In this document: one piece after another, positions 1 to 10,088 of the stretch | Numbering within the stretch: the first letter of the stretch is position 1 | How the letters are laid out: the number at the start of each line of letters is the position of its first letter | Assembly (NCBI GenBank): GCA_051453625.1 | Contig: JBOZIK010000001.1 | Location: 86,760,531 to 86,795,239, forward strand | Length of the DNA stretch: 34,709 nucleotides | Origin: Welwitschia mirabilis | Taxonomy: Eukaryota > Gnetophyta > Gnetopsida > Welwitschiales | Direction: 5' to 3' | Made by a program: the position numbers and the translations under genes | Notes under the pieces: generated by a model | What the model was told of the DNA's origin: nothing | Databases searched by the model: none | What the model saw: the letters and a program-made list of their open reading frames with translations, nothing else

Positions 1-311
1 TTGAAAAGAAGAATGGACCCAATCCCTATTTTCAACATGGTTTTGTGATGGTCTCCCTCTTTCAGCAAAGATTTCTCCAAGTGTTTTCTTACTAATGTCC
101 TCATCATTTTGCAAGTTTCTTCTCCTTTCAAAAAAAAGTTCTACAACAGATTTTCTATTACAATTTATTGAAATAAGCAAGAAGAATAGAATAAGAGAGT
201 TTATATTTAAAATAGTAATGAAGATAGATACATAATGAAGATCAAGGTTCTTGGATGGTTTAAGCTTACTATTTCTCAATACCCCAAAAGATGTGACATT
301 ATTATTGCAAA
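1..311 (-). other. Open minus-strand frame of unknown origin
   Basis: Read on the minus strand, the frame ending at base 1 has no stop codon for about 100 codons, up to about position 311, but I see no ATG in it. The last 45 or so residues are charged (rich in Glu, Arg, Asn), unlike the T-rich remainder. It lies on the internal side of the minus-strand gypsy primer site at 929-946, so it could be the start of that element's gag region, or a chance open frame. I recognise no domain. Confidence 0.2.
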
Positions 312-928
312 TTTACTATACAAAAAAAAAGAAAATCTAATTCTAAAATAGAAAGAAAAAAGAAAGAAATTCTAGAATTTTTGTACCTGTGTTGTGCATA
401 CCTGGATTCTTATTTAAAGTCGAATAATTCTTGATGTTTCAGATCCTTGTTGACTAATATTTCGTCTTTCTCAAAGAATTCCTTGTATTTCTGCAGCCAC
501 AAACAGTAAACGAAAACCAGAATCAAATGCAATGGACTGTCGTTCACCTTGTTGTGGGGATGATGGGTAGGACAACAATCACAGAAAGACTAAACTCTAA
601 AAACAAAAAAACTCTAGAAACTCAGAAAAAAACTACTGAAACTAAGACTTTCATCCACCTTGTCGTCCAGATGATGGACAGGATGATAGTAAACTTTAAA
701 TGGAAGGAAAAAATGCGAAAATAGAAACTAACTGTCGTGTCCTATGTCGTCTGGATGACAGAAAGCACGATAGGGTCTCTAAAAGTTACAGAAAATAAAA
801 TTTTGCAAAGAATAAATCTATCTTAAAAAACACTAAAAATACAGCATTAATTCAAATAAATAACCTGAAACAAAAAGATTAAAAGTACTTATCTGGTTAA
901 TGACAATCCTCTTAGCTCCTCGCGGCCT
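312..928. other. Internal leader of the left gypsy element, non-coding
   Basis: AT-rich stretch between the open frame at the left edge and the gypsy primer site. A plus-strand frame at 527-724 is low complexity and is not supported as a gene. The stretch contains GTCGTC-type near-palindromes at 662-675 and 746-759, like those inside the neighbouring LTR. Nothing else was recognised. Confidence 0.35.
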
Positions 929-946
929 TCCCCGGCAATGGTGTCA
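929..946 (-). promoter_or_regulatory. Degenerate gypsy primer-binding site, tRNA-Asp type
   Basis: The plus strand reads TCCCCGGCAATGGTGTCA. This matches 15 of 18 bases of the 3' end of plant tRNA-Asp (..CCCCGGCAACGGCGCCA), so on the minus strand it is the site where the tRNA would prime minus-strand DNA synthesis. All three mismatches are C to T, two of them at CpG, the usual decay of methylated plant retroelements. It lies three bases from the LTR end at 950, as expected. The tRNA-Asp site is known from Tat/Athila-type plant gypsy elements. Confidence 0.6.
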
Positions 947-1302
947 AAATGTTGCGGTGTGAATTTATGCAATTCTAAATCTCTTTAGGTAAACCTGTAA
1001 ATCATATAACTTGCAAAAAGACATATGCTAGTATAGACGGGAGTTCACCTTAATGTCATAATCCCAATGAAGGCACTAGGCTCAGAGTTAGAGAATTTAT
1101 TTCCAAGGGTAGCTCTAGTATTTTATCTTTTACCAATTGAAAGTAAATAATAAAGTAAATGTAATGCAAAATGAATGAGGATGCAATGCAAGTGAATGTA
1201 AATGGAAATAAGATGAAATTCTACCTAGATCCTAATCCTTCTGTCACAAGGACTAGCTTTTAGCCTTTCTGTCACAAAGACTATCAAGTAGAACATGAAA
1301 TG

Positions 1303-1310
1303 NNNNNNNN
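1303..1310. other. Assembly gap, 8 N
   Basis: Run of 8 N inside the gypsy LTR. The flanks show no obvious repeat of each other. Confidence 0.95.
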
Positions 1311-1569
1311 AATGAAAACCTACTACTAACCAAGGTCAACCTTAACAAAGATTGCCCTCATGATCTAAATAAATTATAGATCTATCACTTAACCATGATC
1401 AACTTAAAGCATAAGGGACATTCACTAAATTGGAATGAAAATAGTATTTGTATTAATCAAAGGAACTTTACATCCACTTACACCATAATAACAGCTCCTC
1501 AATGGAAGAAACACAGCCTGACACCAACGAAACCCCGTTCTGTAGCTACTGGATGGACCTCCGACCTTC

Positions 1570-1768
1570 NNNNNNNNNNNNNNNNNNNNNNNNNNNNNNN
1601 NNNNNNNNNNNNNNNNNNNNNNNNNNNNNNNNNNNNNNNNNNNNNNNNNNNNNNNNNNNNNNNNNNNNNNNNNNNNNNNNNNNNNNNNNNNNNNNNNNNN
1701 NNNNNNNNNNNNNNNNNNNNNNNNNNNNNNNNNNNNNNNNNNNNNNNNNNNNNNNNNNNNNNNNNNNN
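1570..1768. other. Assembly gap, 199 N
   Basis: Run of 199 N in the gypsy LTR. Open frames that cross it are artefacts of translating N. Confidence 0.95.
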
Positions 1769-1779
1769 ACAAGATAGTG

Positions 1780-2110
1780 GGGACGACATCATCTTCTTGC
1801 CTTGGGTTGTATGCCCATGTGATACTGATAGCTCCATGGGTTGCCCATGCATGTTACCAAGGTTGTCGTCCTGTATGTCGTCTAGACGACAAAGGGGATG
1901 ACACCTTGGACTATGTGCCCATGTGCTGTCGTCAGGTGCGTGGGTTGTCATTGCATTTGTCGTCCTTCATGTCATCCAGACGACCAAGGGGATGATGCCC
2001 TACCATCATGTATTGCTATCCAACTGTTGCACATGAGCTGTTCCTATGTAGCTGTGTTAATGAACTATCATCCCCTCTGTCATGGGGATGACAGTAGGGA
2101 CAACACTCTT
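1780..2110. repeat. Cluster of GTCGTC/GACGAC palindromic motifs
   Basis: The stretch is packed with variants of GTCGTCYRGAYGAC followed by GGGGATGAC. One copy at 1877-1890, GTCGTCTAGACGAC, is a perfect 14-base palindrome. A near copy lies at 1971-1984 (GTCATCCAGACGAC). More diverged copies lie outside the cluster at 662-675 and 746-759, and looser ones near 33730-33910. CG content is far above that of the surroundings. The motifs lie inside the LTR and the adjacent leader of the gypsy element, so they may be regulatory (protein-binding or hairpin-forming) repeats of that family. Function is inferred only. Confidence 0.5.
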
Positions 2111-2143
2111 CCCACGCTCCTCAAGTAGTGAAAATTGTTCTTC

Positions 2144-2941
2144 NNNNNNNNNNNNNNNNNNNNNNNNNNNNNNNNNNNNNNNNNNNNNNNNNNNNNNNNN
2201 NNNNNNNNNNNNNNNNNNNNNNNNNNNNNNNNNNNNNNNNNNNNNNNNNNNNNNNNNNNNNNNNNNNNNNNNNNNNNNNNNNNNNNNNNNNNNNNNNNNN
2301 NNNNNNNNNNNNNNNNNNNNNNNNNNNNNNNNNNNNNNNNNNNNNNNNNNNNNNNNNNNNNNNNNNNNNNNNNNNNNNNNNNNNNNNNNNNNNNNNNNNN
2401 NNNNNNNNNNNNNNNNNNNNNNNNNNNNNNNNNNNNNNNNNNNNNNNNNNNNNNNNNNNNNNNNNNNNNNNNNNNNNNNNNNNNNNNNNNNNNNNNNNNN
2501 NNNNNNNNNNNNNNNNNNNNNNNNNNNNNNNNNNNNNNNNNNNNNNNNNNNNNNNNNNNNNNNNNNNNNNNNNNNNNNNNNNNNNNNNNNNNNNNNNNNN
2601 NNNNNNNNNNNNNNNNNNNNNNNNNNNNNNNNNNNNNNNNNNNNNNNNNNNNNNNNNNNNNNNNNNNNNNNNNNNNNNNNNNNNNNNNNNNNNNNNNNNN
2701 NNNNNNNNNNNNNNNNNNNNNNNNNNNNNNNNNNNNNNNNNNNNNNNNNNNNNNNNNNNNNNNNNNNNNNNNNNNNNNNNNNNNNNNNNNNNNNNNNNNN
2801 NNNNNNNNNNNNNNNNNNNNNNNNNNNNNNNNNNNNNNNNNNNNNNNNNNNNNNNNNNNNNNNNNNNNNNNNNNNNNNNNNNNNNNNNNNNNNNNNNNNN
2901 NNNNNNNNNNNNNNNNNNNNNNNNNNNNNNNNNNNNNNNNN
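2144..2941. other. Assembly gap, 798 N
   Basis: Largest N run in the window, inside the gypsy LTR. The approximately 300-residue frames across it are not real. Confidence 0.95.
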
Positions 2942-4220
2942 TTTCATGATCATCCTATCATCTCTTCATAATCAGCAGAATTACATCTAAACTTGTATAA
3001 ATGTCCTACAAAAGTACTTCAAAAACACCATTAAATTCCTACAAATTGGCATCGCAACAATACAACTCCTTAATTCTTCCTAAATAAGAAGAATCTTCTC
3101 AAGGATACACCAAAAGCCATTATCAATTCATTTTCTAAGTTTCTTATGAAAGATTATTAATGATAACCCTACATTAAGCACATTAATCTCTATAACTAAA
3201 TGGTTTATAGAAGCACTATTACATTGGATCATGTAAATCAAACATACATAGGTCTTAAGTGACCTAGTAGGTTTTGACCTAGTTATTATTCCATGTATAA
3301 AAACCATAATATAACTTAAATATGACTTCATGGTCTTTTCTTTCATATTTAAGTGACCTCTAATGCATGTTTTAATGAGGCAAAAATTTTATTGTGATTT
3401 TTAAATTAGTTAAATCAAGGTTTGTATTCTAACACTTAATTGTTCATAATTTAGTTTTACATTAGGATCACATTTTTTTAATAAAAATATTAGTTAAGTT
3501 TAATATTATTAGCTACCTTAGATCCATTAGAGTGATCTCAAAACATGCAATGTAAGTTAAAGATTAGGATAGTAATATTAGAAAATGAATTTTATTAAAA
3601 TTAGCTAATAGATAAAAACCATTCCTATTCTTTAAGACCACCAAATATAGGATCCAATTAATTTATCTTTCATACACTAACTCCTATGTATTTTAATCTG
3701 GTATTGTCATGTAAACTTATTAGTATCAGACTTTCATAGTCGCATGTTTCAAGAAAGTCTCTATGTATGAATTTCCCTATAGGATACAATAATTATTTCT
3801 AAAAGTATTCATTCATGACTAAGTTACACAAGCAATATTTTTGGTTTTCAATTTGTTTCTCCAAATTTTAAAAAATTTTAATTTTTAAAATAGTAGTTAA
3901 AATGGTGGCCTTAAAACCAAACTCAAGTCTGCTAATATAAATAAATAAAATAAAATACTAGTCAGAAGGATTCCCCAATCTAAATATTTAGAGAATAAGA
4001 ATCAACAACACTATTTACAAGTAGTAAATAAAGAAATTAGGATTTCTCAAATGTCCTAGGATCTAATAGGTTGTTATGAAATGTCATTTTAAAATATAAC
4101 ATTAGGATTAAAAAGAAAGAGTTAAAAATAAAAGTGCTCAAATTAATAGAAGGTTCTCATTATACATAAGAATGAACTCAGTAGATTAGTGTGAGTCATA
4201 GTCTAATACTAGTTTGTAAA

Positions 4221-4276
4221 AGAAATATGGTACAGAACATTAAAAGGAAGAAATATGGTATAGAACATTAAAAGGA
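4221..4276. repeat. 28-bp tandem duplication
   Basis: Two adjacent 28-base units, 4221-4248 and 4249-4276, both starting AGAAATATGG and ending TAAAAGGA, differ at one base (TAC versus TAT). A recent local slippage or duplication. Confidence 0.85.
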
Positions 4277-4324
4277 TGAGGAGGGAGAAATCTTTGGGAT
4301 TTTCTTTTAAATATTTTTTAGAAG

Positions 4325-4325
<1 letters not shown>

Positions 4326-4357
<32 letters not shown>
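4326..4357. repeat. (TA)n microsatellite
   Basis: Uninterrupted TA dinucleotide run of 32 bases. Confidence 0.95.
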
Positions 4358-4359
<2 letters not shown>

Positions 4360-4905
4360 TAACACATTTATCTCTAAAAAAGGAAACTCATGCTAGCATA
4401 TCTAGTATTCAAATAGTTTACATCTCTATTATGATGTTAACTTTAAATTACCTAAAGATATGTGAGAATTTGATAAAATTTCTAAGGGATTTCTTTGAAG
4501 TAGAAAAATAAGATATAGCATATATTTGGTAACTTGGAATAAAACAATTCCAAGATCTTAAGAGGTGGAGCTAAGAGCTATTGCAAATATGGCTTAGATT
4601 AAATACACATAAATATCTACAGTGATTTTGATATAACAAAGAAGAAATAAATGAAGGCATAAGGAACTAAGTTACAAGCATGGGATGAAAACCTAATACT
4701 AGAGCCATACAAATCTAATTCTAAGATAGTTGAGGAAATTCACATAATTGGTCAGTAAGAAAAAGATAAATGAATACCCTACAAGCTTAGAAGAGATGCC
4801 TTTTTTAGCAAATTCATGCTTATCCCTGACTAATCATTCATTATGATTAAGTACATAACATACAAATTTAACAGTTTATAGTTAGCAAGTCTAAATCATT
4901 AAAAA

Positions 4906-5187
4906 TGTTAGAAATAAGATAAATAATTATTAGCTTTTGCTATGTTATCTTAGTCAATAATAGTTCTAGTCTTTAGGAGTTCAATTCATCAATTGAGAAT
5001 ATCTTTTTGTTACCCTAATTTTAGGATTAGCCTTTGAATGATAGCTGTTATTTCTATTTTTCTGTTATGTAGTCGCCTATTTATTGGCTATAGTAGTTTT
5101 GAATTAATAGAATGAAAGTATTTTCCTCCTTTTCAGCTCTCCTCTCTTTTATTCTCTTCTTTGTTTATTCTATCTTACTTTGTATTA
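4906..5187 (+). repeat. Copia LTR 1
   Basis: Starts TGTTAGAAATAAG, the only one of the three LTRs that keeps the TG end, and runs to TTTGTATTA just before the primer site. It aligns with the other two LTRs end to end. It shares several variants with LTR 3 that LTR 2 lacks, for example around 4940-4955 and 4985-5025. No clear TATA box was seen. Confidence 0.85.
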
Positions 5188-5188
5188 G

Positions 5189-5201
5189 TGGTATCAAATC
5201 T
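5189..5201 (+). promoter_or_regulatory. Primer-binding site, initiator tRNA-Met
   Basis: TGGTATCAAATCT matches 10 of 13 bases of the plant copia site TGGTATCAGAGCC, complementary to the 3' end of initiator tRNA-Met, and lies one base after LTR 1. Confidence 0.75.
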
Positions 5202-5210
5202 ATATTGATC

Positions 5211-6110
5211 ACGAAAACTATCAGTGCCTTTTGAAACTTTTGTGCAGCCAACCATTCCACATTTTGATGGTTACTACGACCATTGGAGCATGCTAATGAA
5301 GAACTTATTAAGGTCTAAGAAGTATTATTATGTTATTGAAATCAGTGTAGCAATGCCTGCTACTGGAATGGTACTCGCAGATGTACAAAAAATAGAATTA
5401 GACGGCCTAAAATTGAAAGATTTGAAGGAAAAGAATTATCTATTCCAAGCCACCGATCACTCAATCTTGAAAACCATTCTTAGCAAGGAGACTTCCACAT
5501 AAATTTAGAATTCTATGAAAAATAAATTAAAAGGCTTGGTAAGGACAAAGAGGAAGAATCTTTAAGCATTTGATTTGGAGTTTGAAATTCTTTGAATGAA
5601 ATCAAGAGAGTCTTATTTTAAGTTCTTCTCAAGAATAATGACAATTGTTAATAAGTTGCAGGTTCATGATGAAAAGATGAAGGATGTGACCATAGTCGAG
5701 AAAATTCTTCGATCACTAACACCAAAGTTTAATAATGTGATCTATTCAATCAAAGAATCAAAGGATATTAATAATCTTTTAATTGATGAACTGCAAGGTT
5801 CATTGATGCTTCATGAGAAAAAAATGATACATCAAGACAAAGATGAGAAAGCTTTAAAGGCCTCTACATCTACTTAATCCTCAAAATTTAGAGGTGAGCT
5901 AGAGGTAGAAGTAAAGAAATGAGTGGTTAAGGCAATAAAGATGGCAGTAGGCATTTCAATATAGATGACAATCAGTTTTATGGTAAAAGTGGAGGAGGAG
6001 GTAAACCATTTAACAAATGTAAGGTAGAATGCTTTAGATGTCATAGATTTGATTATTATAAGTCTAAATGCTATCCTAAGTTTATTGATGACAAAGAAAA
6101 GGGGGAAAAA
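5211..6110 (+). pseudogene. gag: Copia element 1 gag remnant
   Basis: Encodes remnants of the capsid and nucleocapsid protein of a copia element. The first ATG has become ACG at 5211; the partner element keeps ATG at the same place. Frame 5224-5502 holds the N-terminal motif FDGYYDHWSMLMKN typical of plant copia gag (UBN2-like). A stop at 5500-5502 breaks it. Frame 5596-5877 carries the second half of the capsid domain, including VEKILRSLTPKF. After a frameshift, a CCHC zinc knuckle lies at 6030-6071, but its His is Tyr (C-x2-C-x4-Y-x4-C), so zinc binding is probably lost. Clearly non-functional. Confidence 0.85.
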
Positions 6111-6323
6111 TTGAGTTGTATAGAAAATGAAGAAGAAATATCTTTGTTGATGGCTTCTCATCCTAAGAAAGTATCAAATCAGAATTTTTGGTACTTAGAC
6201 ACTGGTTGCAGTAATCATATGTATGGAGATCAGTCTATATCCTTAGAATTAGATGAGTCCTATCATGATTCTATAAAGCTTAGTAATAACTCTAAAGTTT
6301 CTATCATGGAAAAGAAAAGGTAA
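6111..6323 (+). pseudogene. Copia element 1 protease remnant
   Basis: Aspartic protease segment of the copia polyprotein, which would cut Gag-Pol into its parts. The active-site motif WYLDTGCSNHM is intact, with Asp-Thr-Gly at 6198-6206. The frame is the same as that of the zinc knuckle just upstream and stops at 6321-6323, about 40 residues after the active site, so the domain is truncated. The partner element has lost this motif. Confidence 0.85.
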
Positions 6324-7690
6324 CACTCCAAACCAAGGAAAATTCAGTCTATAAAATTTCTAATGTGTTGTTTATTTCAGATTTAAAAACAAAGGTCCTT
6401 AATATTGGACAACTATAATAGAAGGGCCATGAGATCACTATCAAGGGAGGAGTTTGAAAAATATTTGAAGAAAAGCTGGGCTTAATCACTTAGTCAACAT
6501 GACAAAAAATCAAATGTTTCCACTTCATCTCAACACCATCACTCATTCATGCTTGTCTACAAGAGTGAAGAAAAGGGGTGGTTATGGCATTTTCACTATG
6601 AACATCTAAACTTTGGTGGATTAAAAAAACTATAAAAGAAAAATATGGTGACAGTCCTTTCACAATTTTCAATTCCTTTTTAGGTGTATGAAGAGTGTTT
6701 TATTAGCAAACAACATCATGATCAGCTTTCAAAAGGAAAATCATGGAGAGCAAAGAAAGTCTTGGAGCTTCTTCATTCTGATCTGTGTGGACCAATAAAT
6801 CCTTCTTCTAACTGATGTAAAAGGTACATAATTATCTTCATTGATTATTATAACAGAAAAATTAGATTTTCTTGTTATAAGATAAGTNNNNNNNNNNNNN
6901 NNNNNNNNNNNNNNNNNNNNNNNNNNNNNNNNNNNNNNNNNNNNNNNNNNNNNNNNNNNNNNNNNNNNNNNNNNNNNNNNNNNNNNNTCTAAAGCTTTTA
7001 TAGCTTTTAAAACTATAAAACTCTTGTTGAGAAAGATGTTGGTAGTCCGATAAAGATTCTTCACACAGATCATGATGGAGAATGCATCTCACATGACTTA
7101 GCAAATTTTTGTGAGTCTCATGGAATTAAGAAACAACTTATAGCAGCTTACATGCCTCAACAAAATGGTGTATGTGAGAGGAAGAATTATACAATCTTAA
7201 ATATGGTGCAAAGAATTTTGACGAGGAGTGGTCTTCCAAGAAGTTTTTGTCTTGAAGATATTAATTAGAGCATTCATATATTAAATAGAAATCCTACACT
7301 TACTATTCAAAATATGACACCAGAAAAGCATGAAGTGGATAGATACCTACTATAGATCACTTCAGAATTTTCAAGTGTATTGCTTATGTCCACATACCAG
7401 ATTACAAGAGAAAGAAGTTAGATGCAAAAGGAAAAAAATGTATTTTTATTGATGTTAGTAAACAATCCAAATCTTGTAAGATTTACAATCCTAACACAAA
7501 GAAAATTATTATTAGCCATGATGTTGTTTTTGATGATAAAAAGACTTGGTCATGGTCGGACAGTGTCGTGAGACAACAAATTCTAGCAAGTTTGAATGGA
7601 GAACATAAAGAGAAAGTAGAACATCCTTAAGAGTAGCATATTCTAGCAATTTTTACTCCTAAGCATTCTCAACACAAAGCTTCCCAACCT
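6324..7690 (+). pseudogene. Copia element 1 integrase remnant
   Basis: Contains the GAG-pre-integrase zinc region (HYEHLNFGGL near 6595, then a degraded C-x2-C near 6690) and the integrase core. The three catalytic residues are still coded: Asp in LHSDLCGPI at 6780-6782, Asp in HTDHDGE at 7068-7070, and Glu in QNGVCERKN at 7176-7178, the last two 35 residues apart as in the D,D-35-E family. The frame is cut by stops, for example TAG at 6681-6683 shared with the partner element, by frameshifts, and by a 100-N gap at 6888-6987. Not functional. Confidence 0.8.
6888..6987. other. Assembly gap, 100 N
   Basis: Exactly 100 N inside integrase 1. The flanks (..ATAAGT, then TCTAAAGC..) join almost perfectly against the partner element (11766-11779), suggesting little or no missing DNA. 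Confidence 0.95.
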
Positions 7691-7706
7691 TTTGAAATTA
7701 CAATAG

Positions 7707-7806
7707 NNNNNNNNNNNNNNNNNNNNNNNNNNNNNNNNNNNNNNNNNNNNNNNNNNNNNNNNNNNNNNNNNNNNNNNNNNNNNNNNNNNNNNNNNNNNNN
7801 NNNNNN
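7707..7806. other. Assembly gap, 100 N, with duplicated flanks
   Basis: Exactly 100 N. The 39 bases before it (from CTCAACACAAAG at about 7668) are repeated exactly after it (7807-7845), so two overlapping contigs were left unmerged. Confidence 0.95.
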
Positions 7807-8039
7807 CTCAACACAAAGCTTCCCAACCTTTTGAAATTACAATAGCAATATCGGAATCTAACGAACAAGTTGAAGCAACAAATTCGAGCGCTAAACATGT
7901 TCAAAAGAGACTAGAATGGATGTCATATTATGAGGTAACTATAATTAATCAAATTGAATATTTAACCACTCATTTCACTCTATTTTCAGATTTTGACCCT
8001 ATGACTTTTGAATCTATTGTCAAAGAGTCAAAATAATAG

Positions 8040-8139
8040 NNNNNNNNNNNNNNNNNNNNNNNNNNNNNNNNNNNNNNNNNNNNNNNNNNNNNNNNNNNNN
8101 NNNNNNNNNNNNNNNNNNNNNNNNNNNNNNNNNNNNNNN
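8040..8139. other. Assembly gap, 100 N, with duplicated flanks
   Basis: Exactly 100 N. About 98 bases before it (from ATAATTAATC at about 7942) recur after it (8140-8237) with one visible difference, TTTTGAC versus TTGTGAC. Confidence 0.95.
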
Positions 8140-8239
8140 ATAATTAATCAAATTGAATATTTAACCACTCATTTCACTCTATTTTCAGATTGTGACCCTA
8201 TGACTTTTGAATCTATTGTCAAAGAGTCAAAATAATAGA

Positions 8240-9140
8240 AGGATATAGATGTCGAAATTGCAGTCATTAAAAGAAATGATACATGAGAGCTAACTAATCT
8301 TCCAAAAGGACATCAAGTGATTGGTGTAAAATGGGTCCACAAAACAAAATTAAAAGAGAATGAAAAAGTTGACAACCATGAGGCACATTTGGTGGCCAAG
8401 GGGTACAAGCAATAGTACAGGGTCCACTACAAAGAAGTCTTCACTCTAGTTGCATAGCATGATATAATTAGATTGGTGATTGCATTGGCATCCCAGAATG
8501 TGTGGCCTATCTTCTAACTCGATGTTAAATCTACTTTCCTACATAAAAACTTAGAGGAAAAGGTATTTGTTGATTGGTCCCTTAGTTACATTGAGTTTGT
8601 TAATGAGCACAAAGTTTACATATTAAAGAAGGCTATTTATGAATTAAAACAAGCCCTGTAGGCTTGGTATAACTGGATTGAGGATTATTTTATGAAATAA
8701 TGTTTTTAGAAATATCCATATGAGCACATTTTTTTTGTTAAAGTTGGAGAGAAAGTAAAAGTTCTCATTGTGTGCTTATATGTTAATGATCTTATTTCTA
8801 CTAGAAGTAATATTGTTATGTTTGAAGAGTTTAAGAAGTCGATGATTGTTGAATTTAAAATGTCTAATATTGATTTGATGCATTACTTTCTTGGCATTGA
8901 AGTAGTACAATATTCAGCTAGAATATTTTTTTCTCAAAAGAAATGTATGTAAGAAATTTTGAATAGGTTTTAGATGGAGGATTTCAATCCTATAAATACT
9001 CCCACTGACTTTGGATTAAAGCTAAATAAGGATCATGAAGGAAAGATGATGGACATCACACTTTATAAGAAAATTATGAGTAGCCTAATGTATTTGACTA
9101 CAACAAGACCAGACATAATCCATTTTTTAGTCTAATAAGT
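8240..9140 (+). pseudogene. Copia element 1 reverse transcriptase remnant
   Basis: Copia-type reverse transcriptase (RVT_2), which copies element RNA to DNA. Recognisable pieces in order: WVHKTKLKENEK near 8335, LVAKGYKQ near 8390, LDVKSTFLH near 8520 with the first catalytic Asp, YELKQAL near 8640, and the catalytic box at 8779-8790, which reads YVND instead of YVDD. That Asp to Asn change should abolish polymerase activity. Stops include TAG at 8659-8661, shared with the partner element. The longest open part is 8770-8952. Confidence 0.85.
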
Positions 9141-9146
9141 AGATAC

Positions 9147-9730
9147 ATGAAGAATGAAATAGAGATGCATTTGCTACCTACCAAGAGAATGTTTCATTAC
9201 TTGCAAAGAACTAAAGATTTTGGTTTATTCTATAAGAAGGGTAAAAGATCAAATTTGATTGGTTTTACTAATAGAAATTATGTAGGTGATGTAGACAATA
9301 AGAAAAGCACCTTAGTCTATGTTGTTATGCTAGGATCAGGGGTTATTTCATGGTCATCCAAGAAGTAATCAATTATCACATTATCAACTATAGAAGATGA
9401 ATTTATTGCTATGATAGCTTGTACATGTCAAGCTATCTAGCTGAGAAAAATTATTAAGGAGATACAGTTTAAACAAGTGGAATCTACTATTATTTTTTGT
9501 GATAATGATTTAGCCATTAAACTCTCAAAAAATCCTGTGTTACATGAAAGAAGCAAGCATATTGATGTGAATTTCCATTTTCTAAGAGATCTCAACAATG
9601 ATGGATTGATCTTAAGTATTACAAAAGCGAAGAACAATTGGCTAATTTGTTAACCAAACCTATTAGATTTTTTCCCTTCCAAAATTTGAGAGGGTTAATG
9701 GGAGTTTGCATTATGGAGAATCCTATTTGA
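9147..9730 (+). pseudogene. Copia element 1 RNase H remnant
   Basis: RNase H domain that would degrade the RNA strand after reverse transcription. The segment GFTNRNYVGD (near 9260) corresponds to the first catalytic Asp region, with Asp changed to Asn. SWSSKK, SKNPVLHERSKHID and FHFLRDL are typical copia blocks. Stops at 9366-9368 and 9438-9440 are at the same codons as in the partner element. The ending block, Thr-Lys-Pro-like, is frameshifted near 9655. Non-functional. Confidence 0.8.
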
Positions 9731-9772
9731 TGGAGTTGCACAAGTAAACTAAAATCTAAAAGCTTTCCATTT

Positions 9773-9783
9773 AAGGAATGGAT
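9773..9783 (+). promoter_or_regulatory. Degenerate polypurine tract of element 1
   Basis: AAGGAATGGAT immediately before LTR 2 is in the position of the polypurine tract that primes plus-strand DNA synthesis. It is less purine-pure than usual, consistent with decay. Confidence 0.45.
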
Positions 9784-10065
9784 TATTAGAAATAAGATAA
9801 GTAATTGTTAGTTTTTATTGTATTATCTCAATTAATAATAGCCCTAGTCTTTAGGAGTTTAGTTTATCAATTGAAAATATATTTTTTTTACCCTGACTTT
9901 AGGAGTAGCCTTTGAATAGTAGCTTCTATTTCTATGTTTTTATTATGTATTTTCCTATTTATTGCCTATAGTAGTTTTGAATTAATAGAATGAAAGTATT
10001 TTCCTCCTTTTTGATTCTCCTCTCGTTTATGCTCTTTTCTATTTATTCTATCTTACTTTGTATTA
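9784..10065 (+). repeat. Copia LTR 2, shared by both elements
   Basis: 282 bases, the same length as LTR 1. It starts TATTAGAAATAAG (TG end mutated to TA, as in LTR 3) and ends TTTGTATTA. It serves as 3' LTR of the left body and 5' LTR of the right body. It carries private changes (for example near 9815-9830 and 9865-9890) that are not in LTR 1 or LTR 3. Confidence 0.85.
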
Positions 10066-10066
10066 G

Positions 10067-10079
10067 TGATATTAGAGCC
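10067..10079 (+). promoter_or_regulatory. Primer-binding site of element 2, tRNA-Met
   Basis: TGATATTAGAGCC matches 11 of 13 bases of TGGTATCAGAGCC, one base after LTR 2. Confidence 0.75.
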
Positions 10080-10088
10080 ATATTGATC

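Larger units (their letters stand above)
950..3059 (-). mobile_element. Ty3/gypsy LTR, minus orientation
   Basis: The plus strand begins TGTTGCG at 950 and ends CGCAACA at 3053-3059, a perfect 7-base inverted terminal repeat with TG..CA ends. The primer site lies directly outside the left end, so this is the 5' LTR of a minus-strand element whose body runs left out of the window. The span is about 2.1 kb, but about 1 kb of it is N (1303-1310, 1570-1768, 2144-2941), so true length and content are uncertain. The readable part has many ATGCAATG-like words near 1140-1210 and GTCGTC palindromes at 1780-2110. The base after the LTR starts ATACA, one half of a possible target duplication whose partner lies outside the window. 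Confidence 0.6.
3060..4905. other. AT-rich spacer without recognised genes
   Basis: I see no coding region. A 72-codon minus frame at 3128-3346 has no family features and lies in very AT-rich sequence. The spacer holds a short tandem duplication (4221-4276) and a TA microsatellite (4326-4357). Confidence 0.6.

Noticed and set aside
1780-2110. GTCGTC repeats considered as a CRISPR-like array
   Set aside because: Units are short, degenerate, irregularly spaced and palindromic, in plant DNA and inside an LTR.
1395-2990. Open frames of 90 to 302 codons across N runs (1395-1901, 1425-1772, 1499-1951, 2057-2953, 2082-2990)
   Set aside because: Most of their length is N, which cannot create a stop; the readable ends have no coding character and lie inside a gypsy LTR.
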